Made by a program: the position numbers and the translations under genes
Shown here: positions 25,991 to 34,178 of the stretch, one piece after another
How positions within the stretch are numbered: position 1 is the stretch's first letter
Layout of the letters: every line of letters begins with the position of its first letter
Assembly: GCF_019139535.1 (NCBI RefSeq)
Contig: NZ_CP077073.1
Span: 2,880,501 to 2,944,500, forward strand
Source of the DNA: Pseudomonas muyukensis
GTDB lineage: Bacteria; Pseudomonadota; Gammaproteobacteria; Pseudomonadales; Pseudomonadaceae
Length of the DNA: 64,000 nucleotides
Direction: 5' to 3'
The notes under the pieces: model-generated
Database searches by the model: none
Seen by the model: only the letters and a program-made list of their open reading frames with translations
What the model was told of the DNA's origin: nothing

Positions 25991-26704
25991 TCATCGGTAG
26001 GTGATGAGCTCCGGCAACCGCAACAGCTGCACATGGGCTTGGCTGTTGAAGGAAGCCAATGTCACGGCGCTGCCACGGAACTTCAGGTGGCTGAGCGACG
26101 TGTTGATGATCTGCCAGTTCAGGGCGAAAGCCTGCGCCGGCGTGATTCCGGTAACCAGGTGGAGCAGGGCGGCGATGGTGCCGCCGGAGGTGAACAGGGC
26201 AATATTGGCACCGCTGGCGGCGCTGTCGAGCAGGCGTCGCAAGCCATCGCCGACGCGGCCAGTGAAGGCCTGCCAGGTTTCCAGGTGCTCGTCGTGGACG
26301 TGCTGGCCGTCGTGCCAACGCTGCACCATCAGCGCGAACAGGCGCTGGAACTCGCTGCGGTGCTGAGCGCCGTTGCGCAGCACGTGCAGGGCCTCGGGCT
26401 CCTCGGGCAGCAGGGCAGGGAGCAGGGCGCGGATCACGCCGTCGGCATCGAACTCGTTGAACGCCGCGTCGGTCTCTATGGCCGGGACGGCTTGTCCATG
26501 GGCCTGCAACGCATCCAGGGCCAGGCGGGCGGTGTCTTGCTGGCGGCGCAAGGTGCCGGCCACGCAGCGATCCAGGCGCAGCCCCAGCTGGGCCAGGTGC
26601 TCGCCCAGGGCCTGGCTCTGGCGCTCGCCCACGGCCGAGAGCACGTCGTAGTCGTCGGCACCGAAGGAGGCTTGGCCATGTCGGATCAGGTAGAGGTTGC
26701 CCAC
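25991..26704 (-). CDS. Histidine phosphatase family protein
   Basis: 237 residues from a GTG start. The catalytic RHG is at residues 8-10 (LYLIRHGQASFG), and Glu in FNEFD plus TSGGT complete the site. It is the first gene of the minus-strand run that includes SCP2. The substrate is not known. Confidence 0.88.
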   Translation of the reverse strand: MGNLYLIRHGQASFGADDYDVLSAVGERQSQALGEHLAQLGLRLDRCVAGTLRRQQDTARLALDALQAHGQAVPAIETDAAFNEFDADGVIRALLPALLPEEPEALHVLRNGAQHRSEFQRLFALMVQRWHDGQHVHDEHLETWQAFTGRVGDGLRRLLDSAASGANIALFTSGGTIAALLHLVTGITPAQAFALNWQIINTSLSHLKFRGSAVTLASFNSQAHVQLLRLPELITYR

Positions 26705-26903
26705 GTGGAAGTCCGGCCCGGTTGAAGGTTGCTGCGAGGTTAGGATGCCCGGGATAGGCTGTCAACGAAAAAACATACAAGCGTTTGAAAAGGTCGTTTG
26801 AACTGTGTTGCCAGCGTTGTCACCCGCTGGCAGAGGCCCTGGCGCACCGGTATGCTTGCAGGCATTTCGCGCCGTTCGGGCGCTGGTCTATCAAGGAGTC
26901 AAT

Positions 26904-27920
26904 GTGGAGTTTCTTGCCGAATACGCAAGCTTTCTCGCCAAAACCGCCACGCTGGTGATCGCCCTCCTCATCGTGCTGTCGGCCATCGCCGGCCTGCGCG
27001 GCAAGGGGCGGCGCAAGCCGGGCGGGCAGTTGCAGGTCACCCGTCTGAACGACTTCTACAAGGCGCTGCGCGAGCGCCTCGAGTCGGGCCTGCTCGACAA
27101 GGCCCAGCTCAAGGCCTTGCGCAAGCAGCAGGCGAAGGCGGACAAGCAAGAGAAGAAAAAACCCGAGGACAAGCGCCGGGTATTCGTGCTGGATTTCGAT
27201 GGCGACATCAAGGCCTCGGCCACCGAGAGCCTGCGCAACGAAATCACCGCGCTGCTGACCCTGGCCACCCCGCGCGACGAAGTGGTGCTGCGCCTGGAGA
27301 GCGGGGGTGGCCTGGTGCACAGCTATGGCCTGGCGGCCTCGCAATTGGCGCGCATCCGCGAAGCAGGCATCCCGCTGACCATCTGCATCGACAAGGTCGC
27401 CGCCAGTGGCGGCTACATGATGGCCTGCATCGGCGAGAAGATCGTCAGCGCGCCGTTCGCCGTGCTCGGTTCCATCGGCGTGGTGGCGCAGATGCCCAAC
27501 GTCAACCGCCTGCTGAAAAAGCACGACATCGATTTCGAGGTGCTCACCGCCGGCGAGTACAAGCGCACCCTGACCGTGTTCGGCGAGAACACCGACAAGG
27601 GCCGGGAGAAGTTCCAGGAAGACCTCGACATCACCCACAAGCTGTTCAAGGACTTCGTCGCCCGCTACCGCCCGCAGTTGCACATCGACGAAGTGGCCAC
27701 CGGTGAAGTGTGGCTGGGTATCGCCGCGCTCAACCGCCAGTTGGTGGACGAGCTGGGCACCAGCGACGAGTACCTGAGCCGCAGTGCCCGCGAGGCCAAT
27801 GTGTTCCACCTGCGCTTTGCCGAACGCAAGAGCTTGCAGGAGCGCATCGGCATGGCGGCCAGCGGCGCGGTGGAGAATACCGTGGTGGGGTTGTGGAGCA
27901 AACTTGGCCGCTTGCGCTAA
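26904..27920 (+). CDS. sohB: SohB inner-membrane peptidase (S49 family)
   Basis: 338 residues from a GTG start, with aaggag 5 bp upstream. One membrane segment at about 13-30 follows a short N-terminus, then a SohB-specific domain and the S49 fold. The nucleophile Ser lies in DKVAASGGYMM, with SGGGLVHSYG as the oxyanion region. It degrades membrane proteins or signal peptides. It stands alone and ends before tRNA-Cys. Confidence 0.93.
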   Translation: MEFLAEYASFLAKTATLVIALLIVLSAIAGLRGKGRRKPGGQLQVTRLNDFYKALRERLESGLLDKAQLKALRKQQAKADKQEKKKPEDKRRVFVLDFDGDIKASATESLRNEITALLTLATPRDEVVLRLESGGGLVHSYGLAASQLARIREAGIPLTICIDKVAASGGYMMACIGEKIVSAPFAVLGSIGVVAQMPNVNRLLKKHDIDFEVLTAGEYKRTLTVFGENTDKGREKFQEDLDITHKLFKDFVARYRPQLHIDEVATGEVWLGIAALNRQLVDELGTSDEYLSRSAREANVFHLRFAERKSLQERIGMAASGAVENTVVGLWSKLGRLR

Positions 27921-27970
27921 CACCTTGAACCCCTTGAAGATTTTTTTCTTTAGGGGGGTTGCAAGGTGAT
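27921..27970 (+). terminator. Hairpin after sohB with T-rich loop
   Basis: CACCTTG-AACCCC pairs with GGGGTT-GCAAGGTG with one bulged base, around a loop that contains seven T. It starts 1 base after the sohB stop. The run of T lies in the loop rather than after the stem, so termination is plausible but not classical. Confidence 0.5.
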
Positions 27971-28064
27971 TCGAATGCCGACATAATGGCCTCCATCGAA
28001 ACGCAGCTGACTTGAAAAAGCCCAGCGGTTTCAAGGAGATAGCGAAAGCTGACTCCGACTTTGA

Positions 28065-28138
28065 GGCCGAGTAGCAAAGTGGTTATGCTCCGGATTGCAA
28101 ATCCGTCTACGCCGGTTCGATTCCGACCTCGGCCTCCA
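28065..28138 (+). tRNA. tRNA-Cys(GCA)
   Basis: 74 nt: acceptor GGCCGAG/CTCGGCC, discriminator T, CCA encoded; D arm TAGCAAAGTGGTTA; anticodon arm CGGATTGCAAATCCG (anticodon GCA); T arm GCCGGTTCGATTCCGAC. The 3' 49 nt are repeated at 32987, which marks this gene as the island's integration site. The gene itself is intact. Confidence 0.96.
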
Positions 28139-28187
28139 CCATTCGAAACCCCGCAGATCTAGGTCTGCGGGGTTTTTCTTTGTGCGC
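28090..28187. repeat. Island direct repeat, left copy (attL)
   Basis: 98 bp identical to 32987-33084: tRNA-Cys from the anticodon stem to the 3' end plus the tRNA terminator. Since the copy is exact, insertion is recent or the repeat is kept by constraint on the tRNA. Confidence 0.92.
28147..28180 (+). terminator. tRNA-Cys rho-independent terminator
   Basis: ACCCCGCAGATCT with AGGTCTGCGGGGT (one mismatch) then TTTTCTTT. It lies inside the repeat, so a second copy exists at 33044-33077. Confidence 0.85.
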
Positions 28188-28239
28188 AGAAAACCCGGAT
28201 CGTTTCCGCATCTTTAGGCATCGTTTCCGCATCAGCCCT

Positions 28240-29304
28240 TTACTTGGTCGGGCTGACCACCTCGCCGACGCGGCGGTAAACGCGCTTGGTGATTTCTTCC
28301 TTGGAGTGCCCAAGCAGCCGGCTGGCGTGGCTAATGTCCTCAATCTCCGACGCCGCCTTCGGTCGGATATCGCGAAACTGGAACTGTCGAACTTTGGTGG
28401 CCAAGTCCGCGTTGCCATCGGCAGTCAGCTTGCGCGCAGCCCTGTCTCTCGCTTCGCTGAAGCGGTTCCTTAACATTTCCCAACTCATGCGCAGGCCGGA
28501 GTCGTTGGTGATGAGGCGTGAGTTGCGCACACCCTGCAGCTTTCGCCGCTCCAGAAGCGCTTCGATGAATAGGCCCAGGCCAGTGAGCTCGCCGTTGACG
28601 TGCCGCCGGATGCGCAGTTTCTTGTCGGTCTTGTTCTGGTCAACCCACAGGTAGTCCTCGTCCAGGTCGACGGTGCTGAATTTCAGGGTATCCGCAGGGC
28701 GCTGGCCGGCCAGGTAGGCCAGGTCCATAGCATCCTTAAGGCCCTGATCACCTTCGGCATAAACCGCATCCCAGATTTCGTCGGCCGCGTAGAAGTCGCG
28801 TCCCTTCTCCTTGTTGCGGCGAACTGCCAGGCATGGGTTGCGCTCGGCGAATCCCCACTCCATGGCCATGGTGAAAACGTGCGAGAGCAGGGCGATCTCC
28901 CGGTTTGCCCGAGTTTTGGCGCTGCGGGCATCGCGGTACTGAGCAATGACCGGCGGGCTGATGGCCTCAATCGGCGCGTCAGCGAACGCCTTACGCAGGC
29001 GTTCAAGTTCGTACTTGTTGTCCTTTTGCGTGCGTGGCGACTTGCCCGGGATGATGTCCCGCTCGTACCGGTCAAACAGCTCGCACATCGTGGCCATCAC
29101 TTTTGGCATCGCCTTGTGCTCCAGGCGCGCCCATTCCAGCTTGGCCTCAGCGAGGTCAGTCCCCAGCGGCACCTCCCGCCGTTTCCCGTCTGCATCCCTC
29201 CCGTCGTAGTAGTACCCAACCCACAATTTACCGCTCTTCATCTTTCGAACCCGCCGCAGCATCCTTGGCGGCAGGTCCTTGTTCGATGCCTTCCTGTTGC
29301 GCAT
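28240..29304 (-). CDS. Tyrosine site-specific integrase of the tRNA-Cys island
   Basis: 354 residues with the tyrosine-recombinase core: Arg in LAGQRPADTL, RDIRPKAASE (box II), LLGHS and the nucleophile Tyr in VYRRVG. The N-terminal part is an AP2-like arm-binding region. It lies 53 bp inside the left repeat, pointing at it, as integrases do next to their att site. The DUF4224 gene 3 bp upstream is its normal partner. Confidence 0.93.
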   Translation of the reverse strand: MRNRKASNKDLPPRMLRRVRKMKSGKLWVGYYYDGRDADGKRREVPLGTDLAEAKLEWARLEHKAMPKVMATMCELFDRYERDIIPGKSPRTQKDNKYELERLRKAFADAPIEAISPPVIAQYRDARSAKTRANREIALLSHVFTMAMEWGFAERNPCLAVRRNKEKGRDFYAADEIWDAVYAEGDQGLKDAMDLAYLAGQRPADTLKFSTVDLDEDYLWVDQNKTDKKLRIRRHVNGELTGLGLFIEALLERRKLQGVRNSRLITNDSGLRMSWEMLRNRFSEARDRAARKLTADGNADLATKVRQFQFRDIRPKAASEIEDISHASRLLGHSKEEITKRVYRRVGEVVSPTK

Positions 29305-29307
29305 CTG

Positions 29308-29544
29308 TTACCCCACACGCGATAGATCCAAAGTCCAGGTTTCCGCCGCGGCATTCGTTGCCGTTGGCTTAACTCCGGCCATTTTCAGGCGGGCATACAC
29401 CCGCCCTACAACTGGACGCCTGGCGCCGGTGAGCGTGTACTGCCAGCCATTGTTGGCCAGCCAGGCGATCTGCTTGCTTGGTAGCTGGAAGCCGGTGACG
29501 CGCGCCACCTCTTCCTCGTCGAGGAACTCGCTTGCATGTTCCAT
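29308..29544 (-). CDS. DUF4224 phage protein (excisionase-like)
   Basis: 78 residues: MEHASEFLDEEEVARVTGFQLPSKQIAWL is the DUF4224 signature and precedes integrase genes in many Pseudomonas prophages. It probably binds att DNA as a directionality factor (inference). Its stop lies 3 bp before the integrase start. Confidence 0.8.
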   Translation of the reverse strand: MEHASEFLDEEEVARVTGFQLPSKQIAWLANNGWQYTLTGARRPVVGRVYARLKMAGVKPTATNAAAETWTLDLSRVG

Positions 29545-29581
29545 GGATGGTCTCCACGCCGCCGGTGGCGGCAGGTAAATG

Positions 29582-29809
29582 TCAGTCAGCGCCTTCGGTG
29601 ATCGAATGCTCGACGCTCATGGAGCGCGCATCGGCGGCCCCCATGAACACCATGTTCAAAGCGGTGCTTTGCAGGACGCCGACCGCGTCAGTGCCTTCGT
29701 CGTCTTCGCCAAGAACGGGTAGCGCCTGGTGGCGAATCAGGTCGATGGTTACGCCTTCGGGAACATCGAAGCGAGTGATGATCGTCGTGGTCACGGTGAT
29801 GATTGGCAT
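29582..29809 (-). CDS. Small phage hypothetical protein
   Basis: 75 residues from the ATG at 29807-29809, with gagg upstream. The beginning MPIITVTTTIITRFDVPEG forms beta strands; the rest is acidic. It stands between the DUF4224 gene and a divergent membrane peptide. Function unknown. Confidence 0.55.
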   Translation of the reverse strand: MPIITVTTTIITRFDVPEGVTIDLIRHQALPVLGEDDEGTDAVGVLQSTALNMVFMGAADARSMSVEHSITEGAD

Positions 29810-29879
29810 GGAGTCATCCTCGCCCGCGCATGTCGGCGGGCTCATGTGTTAAAAGGGTTGATCAAACAGGAGGATCGAT

Positions 29880-30050
29880 ATGGGCAAGACAGCCAAACCG
29901 TTCTACTTCGTTGCTGCGCCACTGATTGCGATCGGCGCTGCATTCGCCGCTATCGGTGCATCTGGGCAGGCTGCCTTCGGTTACACCGCGGTTGGCTTGT
30001 TGGTGCCAGGCCTTGTACTACTAGCTGCTGGATTTCGCCGGCGGGCTTGA
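29880..30050 (+). CDS. 56-aa two-pass membrane protein
   Basis: 56 residues, ATG preceded by the strong site aggaggatcgat. Two hydrophobic segments (FVAAPLIAIGAAFAAIGA; AVGLLVPGLVLLAAG) end with a basic FRRRA tail. It is the only early-zone gene on the plus strand. Such cargo peptides are common near prophage integrases; role unknown. Confidence 0.6.
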   Translation: MGKTAKPFYFVAAPLIAIGAAFAAIGASGQAAFGYTAVGLLVPGLVLLAAGFRRRA

Positions 30051-30066
30051 GTAGTAGGGGGAGGGG

Positions 30067-30528
30067 TTATTTGTTCTTGAGGTCGGCTTTGCGTTTTCGC
30101 TCCGCCCGGACGAACTCTTTGGACGTGCTGGCAAGTCCGCCTACCACGTCCTCGGGCATGATGGCGTTGTTGCAGTGAGGGCATAGAGGAGCCATGGTCG
30201 TGCTGCGCCATGCGTCGTCCATCGCCTTTGCTGCGCGACTGCGGAGCTGGAACTTCTCAGCCTGGGCCAGTTCCTCGGCTCGACGGTTGAGCTTGCTTAC
30301 CGCGGCTCCGTAGTGCTCGACCAGGTAGATGAACGCATCGAAGGCTTCTACCTCTGTCTCGCAATCGCTGCACCAGACGCGCCGCTCCTTCTCGTCGTAA
30401 ACCATCTTCCGGTGCCGGCATGAGGTTCTAGGCCTTCGGGTAAGGCCGCGAGCAACCCGGATGTCTTCGATCTGCACGACCTTGACGCCGAACGACCATT
30501 CTTGCGGCTCGATTGGAGCATCGCTCAT
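30067..30528 (-). CDS. Phage protein with zinc-ribbon-like Cys pairs
   Basis: 153 residues. Cys pairs CSDC (with CRHRK upstream) and CPHCNNAIMPED suggest one or two zinc sites. The C-terminus is basic (KEFVRAERKRKADLKNK). Last gene of the overlapping chain 31157 to 30067. Not recognised as a named family. Confidence 0.65.
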   Translation of the reverse strand: MSDAPIEPQEWSFGVKVVQIEDIRVARGLTRRPRTSCRHRKMVYDEKERRVWCSDCETEVEAFDAFIYLVEHYGAAVSKLNRRAEELAQAEKFQLRSRAAKAMDDAWRSTTMAPLCPHCNNAIMPEDVVGGLASTSKEFVRAERKRKADLKNK

Positions 30529-30575
30529 CGCGGCCCCCTGTAGATCAGGTAGGCCATGTAGGCGAGGGCGATCAT
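30525..30575 (-). CDS. 16-aa micro-gene in the overlapping chain
   Basis: ATG at 30573-30575 follows a strong site (ggaggagcgcaa) and encodes MIALAYMAYLIYRGPR. Both ends overlap neighbours by 4 bp (ATGA), so the small frame is part of a coupled chain. Hydrophobic; may be translated mainly to pass ribosomes on, or be a real membrane peptide. Confidence 0.55.
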   Translation of the reverse strand: MIALAYMAYLIYRGPR

Positions 30576-30670
30576 TTGCGCTCCTCCACTGGCGGATGAA
30601 CAGGGCACGGCCAGTTCAGTGAGCCGTCGCCGGATGGGCAGGTGCAGGTCTTTTCGATCAGGTCGGTCAT
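30572..30670 (-). CDS. 32-aa Cys-rich phage micro-protein
   Basis: ATG at 30668-30670 after gaggtggcgcc. The product has MTDLIEKTCTCPSGDG and then PCPVHPP, with three Cys and one His that could bind metal. It overlaps both neighbours by 4 bp. Small proteins of this kind occur in Pseudomonas phage early operons. Confidence 0.65.
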   Translation of the reverse strand: MTDLIEKTCTCPSGDGSLNWPCPVHPPVEERK

Positions 30671-30909
30671 GGCGCCACCTCGGGTCGCTCAGGGAACGAA
30701 GCTTCGGCTTCGGTGCGGAACTTAATGCCGGCCGAATCCCCGTGCCGACCTTCCGACCAGGTGATCCGCTTGCCGCAATAGCAGCCTGTCACTTGGGCGA
30801 GGTCGAAGTTCTGTCGGAACTCCATCGATATTCCTGTCATGCCGTGCTGGCGCGCCAGGGCGACTACAGCCTGTGCAAACTCGACATCATGATCAGTCAC
30901 TGCGCTCAC
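30667..30909 (-). CDS. Phage hypothetical protein (80 aa)
   Basis: 80 residues from a GTG, with gagagg upstream. It contains CYCGKRITWSEG in the middle, a possible metal knuckle. It overlaps the upstream gene by GTGA and the 32-aa gene by ATGA. No named family. Confidence 0.65.
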   Translation of the reverse strand: MSAVTDHDVEFAQAVVALARQHGMTGISMEFRQNFDLAQVTGCYCGKRITWSEGRHGDSAGIKFRTEAEASFPERPEVAP

Positions 30910-31157
30910 AGCTGATACCTCTCATCATTCCATGCCGCCGGCGCGGCAGCAGGTGTAGGTTCGGGTTGGGTTTCGTGCGGGGAGAGCTCGCGCTGGTTGC
31001 CGGCCTGCAGCTGGCTGTCGGGGATGCAGCTGATGCCGACCCCATTCAGCAGGTAGCAGGTGACGCCGCGCTGGCTGTCGTGCTGAACGTCGATGACGTT
31101 TTCAGTGGCGCTGGCGCCGGTGGCCAGCAGCAGGAGGCAGAGGGCGAGGCGGGTCAT
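30906..31157 (-). CDS. Phage exported protein (83 aa), first of the chain
   Basis: 83 residues with signal peptide (MTRLALCLLLLATGASAT), then NVIDVQHDSQRGVTCYLLNGVGISCIPDSQL with two Cys that may form a disulfide. It is the first visible gene of the five-gene chain. Its start is 1 base from the truncated tail-spike frame, so its native promoter has been lost or moved. Confidence 0.65.
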   Translation of the reverse strand: MTRLALCLLLLATGASATENVIDVQHDSQRGVTCYLLNGVGISCIPDSQLQAGNQRELSPHETQPEPTPAAAPAAWNDERYQL

Positions 31158-32215
31158 GGCTGCACCGCCGGGAACTCAATCAACGTCGTACTTCCTTCCT
31201 CCGGGTACCTGCGTAACAGCTCGTTGAAGAATCTCGGCATCTACTGCGAAGTCAATGCAGGGCATGGCGTCAACATCAAGCTCGGCGCAACGCTGAATCG
31301 CTTCGAAGACGTCAACATCACGGTGCTGAACCCGACGAAGTCCTGCTACCTCGGCATCTGGTCTGGGATCGCACTCGGGCAGCCGCAGGGCGTGTTCGAT
31401 ACCACCTGGGAAGGTGGCGACCTTTACATCACCAGCGCCCACACCGTGTTCGGAATCGACTTCGTTACCAACGGGACGACGTTCAACGAGAACAACTTCC
31501 GCCGCATGCGCTGGAACAACGGCAACACGCTGCAGTTCGCGCGGTTCACGAACGTCGACACGGCGACATACCTGGAAGGCAACACCATTGACGGTGTGAA
31601 CTTCGAGATCTGCTCCGGTGGCGGGATCTTCGCCACGAACATGAAGGGCTGGATCATCAGGACGTGTAAGTTCTGGGATCAAGGCGGGGCATACAAGAAC
31701 CACCTGGTCCACATGGGTGCCAACTCCGGCCTCCCAAGCATCGGCAACACGCTTGAGACTGTTATGCGAAATGGCGACACGATGACGGCAGGCAAGCGCG
31801 ACATCTTCATCGAGTCCGGTAACGACACGACGCTCATCAACTGCTACACCGACCCTGGCAACTCGCCGTCGTACGACTTCAACGGGCAGCGAGTGCTGAT
31901 CATCGGGCCGGCGCTGTCGAACGTATCGAACAGCCAGCGCATGGCTATCGCCAATCCGCGCAATGCGATTACCGCCAGCGCCACTTTTGCCGGTACAACG
32001 TCGGCCTGATCACGCGGAGCTCAACCGGCCTGTATCGAGTCACGTTCACTAACCCAAGGACCGATATCAACTACCGGGTTTACACGCAGCTCACTTCCGA
32101 AGTTGCCGCCTGGGCACAAGTTTCTAAAACCGCAAGTTACTTCGATATCAAAGTTGTTCGATTCGATGGCGCCGCGGTTGATATGGCGGAAATCGACTTC
32201 GACGTGTTTGGCTGA
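31158..32215 (+). pseudogene. Broken phage tail-spike (beta-helix) gene
   Basis: The frame from about 31157 to 32009 encodes a beta-helix (SLKNLGIYCEVNAGHGVNIKL.. NTIDGVNFEICSGGG) without a start or N-terminal baseplate domain, joined to the start of an unrelated opposite gene. At about 32000 the frame breaks: one missing base moves it to YNVGLITRSSTGLYRVTF.., a normal spike C-terminal domain that ends at 32215. So it is truncated at 5' and frameshifted near 3'. Confidence 0.8.
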
Positions 32216-32228
32216 TTAGGAGAAAACC

Positions 32229-32492
32229 ATGGATGTCAATGCAAACACTTCCGGCTGGGTGAGCGTCTATGCGTCCAGCGGCATCACTGTCGGTACCGGC
32301 CTGGAGGTCCAGAACAAGAATTCCAACCTGCTGACTATCCAGGAGAGCGCGAGCGCGCCTTCGGTCGATGACTTCTCCGGGCGTCTTCTGCGCTACTGTG
32401 ATGTCGTTGAGGTCTGGCCGGGGTCGCCCGGCGTATGGGTTCGCGGCGCGATGAACGTCATCCAGATCAACGTCCAGGCGGTGCCGGCATGA
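32229..32492 (+). CDS. Phage tail-associated small protein (87 aa)
   Basis: 87 residues, ATG after taggagaaaacc. Beta-rich (SGWVSVYASSGITVGTGLEVQN), with VEVWPGSPGVWVRG near the end, as in small tail-tip proteins that follow Pseudomonas spikes. Overlaps the next gene by 4 bp. Likely remains of the late operon. Confidence 0.65.
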   Translation: MDVNANTSGWVSVYASSGITVGTGLEVQNKNSNLLTIQESASAPSVDDFSGRLLRYCDVVEVWPGSPGVWVRGAMNVIQINVQAVPA

Positions 32493-32860
32493 TTACATAC
32501 CCGAACCGCCTGGCGCGGCAGGCTATGGCCAGGGCTCAGCAGAGCCCGACCACCGCGCAGATGAACGCTGCTGTGGCCACGGCTGGCGTGACGGCCATCA
32601 GGTTGACAGCCACGCTGGGCGCCGGTGGTGCGGTGACGCTGACATTCCCGGCGGCCTATTCATCGCCGCCCACGGTTGTCGGTACTGGCCGATTCGTTGG
32701 TGACCGTGGCTACTTCGCTGTACCGGGCGTGGTAACCGCCACCACCGTGGCTCTGACTGGGAAGCGGAACAAGGGAACGCTGCTGCTGAGCGATGGGCCG
32801 AACGAGGCAGCTACGTCTGGCGATGTGGTGGAGGTGCTGGTGATCGGACGGCTGGCCTGA
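32489..32860 (+). CDS. Phage tail hypothetical protein (123 aa)
   Basis: 123 residues; the C-terminal part is a beta-sandwich (AIRLTATLGAGGAVTLTF.., then PPTVVGTGRFVGDRGYF), similar in feel to receptor-binding tips. The ATG overlaps the previous stop. Last gene before the right repeat; 32861-32986 contains nothing that I can name. Confidence 0.6.
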   Translation: MITYPNRLARQAMARAQQSPTTAQMNAAVATAGVTAIRLTATLGAGGAVTLTFPAAYSSPPTVVGTGRFVGDRGYFAVPGVVTATTVALTGKRNKGTLLLSDGPNEAATSGDVVEVLVIGRLA

Positions 32861-32986
32861 CCGGGGGACAATCTGGGGACACTGGTTGTCCCAAATGGGC
32901 CTGAACTACCAGCACCAGGACTTAAGGCCTGGGCTAGTGATTACGCGGGGTTCAGGCTGTAGCCCGCGATTTAATTGAGGTGCTGA

Positions 32987-33084
32987 CCGGATTGCAAATC
33001 CGTCTACGCCGGTTCGATTCCGACCTCGGCCTCCACCATTCGAAACCCCGCAGATCTAGGTCTGCGGGGTTTTTCTTTGTGCGC
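32987..33084. repeat. Island direct repeat, right copy (attR)
   Basis: 98 bp identical to 28090-28187, holding the tRNA-Cys 3' half and terminator without the 5' half. It closes the 4.9-kb island. The next 125 bp (33085-33209) show no gene. Confidence 0.92.
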
Positions 33085-33209
33085 CGGAAACTTTCGAAGT
33101 CGCAAAACAAATTACACACAGTCCCAGAACTGGATCACTTGGGGCTTGGCGATGGCACCGGCGCGCGGGGCACTGCAAGGCATGCCAAGCATTCGCGGTC
33201 AGGCATGTG

Positions 33210-33416
33210 TCACTTGCGCGTACTTAGCCAGTGATCAGCAACCTCACCCATGGTGGTCGCGGCCCCGCTCTTGATCCACGCCATGAACGCACGGTCGAAC
33301 TTGAAGGCCTCGCCGCATTCGCCGACGAGAAACTGCCTGACCTTTTGCGTGTTGCGGTAGTGTGGGTCCAGCGGCGTTGTACGGGTGATCGGGCCTGCGT
33401 GCCAATCGAAGCTCAT
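33210..33416 (-). CDS. DUF6434-like small protein
   Basis: 68 residues from the ATG at 33414-33416, with gggagaagg upstream. It begins MSFDWHAGPITRTTPLDPHYRNTQ, which I associate with DUF6434, and holds FDRAFMAWIKSG. It is divergent from the CigR-like gene. No known activity. Confidence 0.65.
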   Translation of the reverse strand: MSFDWHAGPITRTTPLDPHYRNTQKVRQFLVGECGEAFKFDRAFMAWIKSGAATTMGEVADHWLSTRK

Positions 33417-33512
33417 GACCTTCTCCCTGGTGAGCGACATGCCCGGATGAGCGTAGCAGCACTCGCCGTGGGCTACAGTGCAAGCTGTCTCCCTGCGGCC
33501 AAGGATCAGCAC

Positions 33513-33941
33513 ATGAGCCCGAATCAAACAATTGTTGCATGCGCGACCACCATACTGCTGGCGCTGACCCCCTGCGTGTCGTTTGCCGATCCCGGTAACG
33601 GCAAGGGCCATGGCCAGCAACAGCATGGCAACTCAGGTGGCAAGCACGATCCTGGCACCCGGCACGGCGGGCCTTCGGTCGATCGGGGCTATGTGCTCGG
33701 TATCCTCGATGGCCACCGTGGCTATTGGCGCTCGAACCCGGCACTGCCGCCCGGCATCCAGAAAAACCTCGCGCGCGGCAAGCCGTTGCCACCCGGCATC
33801 GCCAAAAAGCTGGATGGCCGGCTGCTAGGCCAGTTGCCGCGTTATCAAGGGTATGAGTGGATGCAGGCGGGGGTCGACCTGATCCTGGTCGCGGTCGCGA
33901 CGGGCCTTGTTTACGAAGTGCTCGAGGGGGCATTCGATTAG
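33513..33941 (+). CDS. RcnB/CigR-like exported protein
   Basis: 142 residues: signal peptide cut after SFA, a Gly/His-rich linker (GNGKGHGQQQHGNSGGKHDPG), a conserved LPPGIQKNLARGKPLPPGIAKKL repeat and a C-terminal membrane segment (LILVAVATGLVYEVLEG). This matches the CigR anti-virulence regulator family. Function in a saprophyte is not known. Confidence 0.8.
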   Translation: MSPNQTIVACATTILLALTPCVSFADPGNGKGHGQQQHGNSGGKHDPGTRHGGPSVDRGYVLGILDGHRGYWRSNPALPPGIQKNLARGKPLPPGIAKKLDGRLLGQLPRYQGYEWMQAGVDLILVAVATGLVYEVLEGAFD

Positions 33942-33960
33942 AGGCTGTGCGACGGGCAAG

Positions 33961-33986
33961 AAAAGGCCCGCTGGGGAGGGCGGGCC
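33961..33986 (-). terminator. Hairpin with 5' A tract
   Basis: GGCCCGC-TGGGGAGG-GCGGGCC with AAAA before it; on the minus strand this is stem plus T tract. It lies in the convergent gap, so it may end transcripts that read through from 34179. Confidence 0.55.
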
Positions 33987-34070
33987 AAGTGTTTCACGGA
34001 TGAGCCTTCAGCATGCCACGGCCCAGGTGAAAAAGTTGTCAACGCTCAGCCCTTTCACAAAGAAAACTGC

Positions 34071-34102
34071 AAAAAAAAGAAAACCCGCCAAGGTGGCGGG
34101 TT
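34071..34102 (-). terminator. Terminator of the lipoprotein gene 34179
   Basis: AACCCGCC-AAGGT-style loop-GGCGGGTT with a long A tract on its left, so it is a classical minus-strand terminator 76 bp after the stop of the lipoprotein gene. Confidence 0.75.
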
Positions 34103-34178
34103 GAACAGAACGTATCGAAGCCAGGCCAGTCTGCCTTCACGAATGTCAGAATTTCGTGAAGGCCATGGCTTTCAGGCC

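Noticed and set aside
32987..33035. A second tRNA-Cys gene
   Set aside because: Only the 3' half is present; the acceptor 5' strand and D arm are missing, so it is the att copy.
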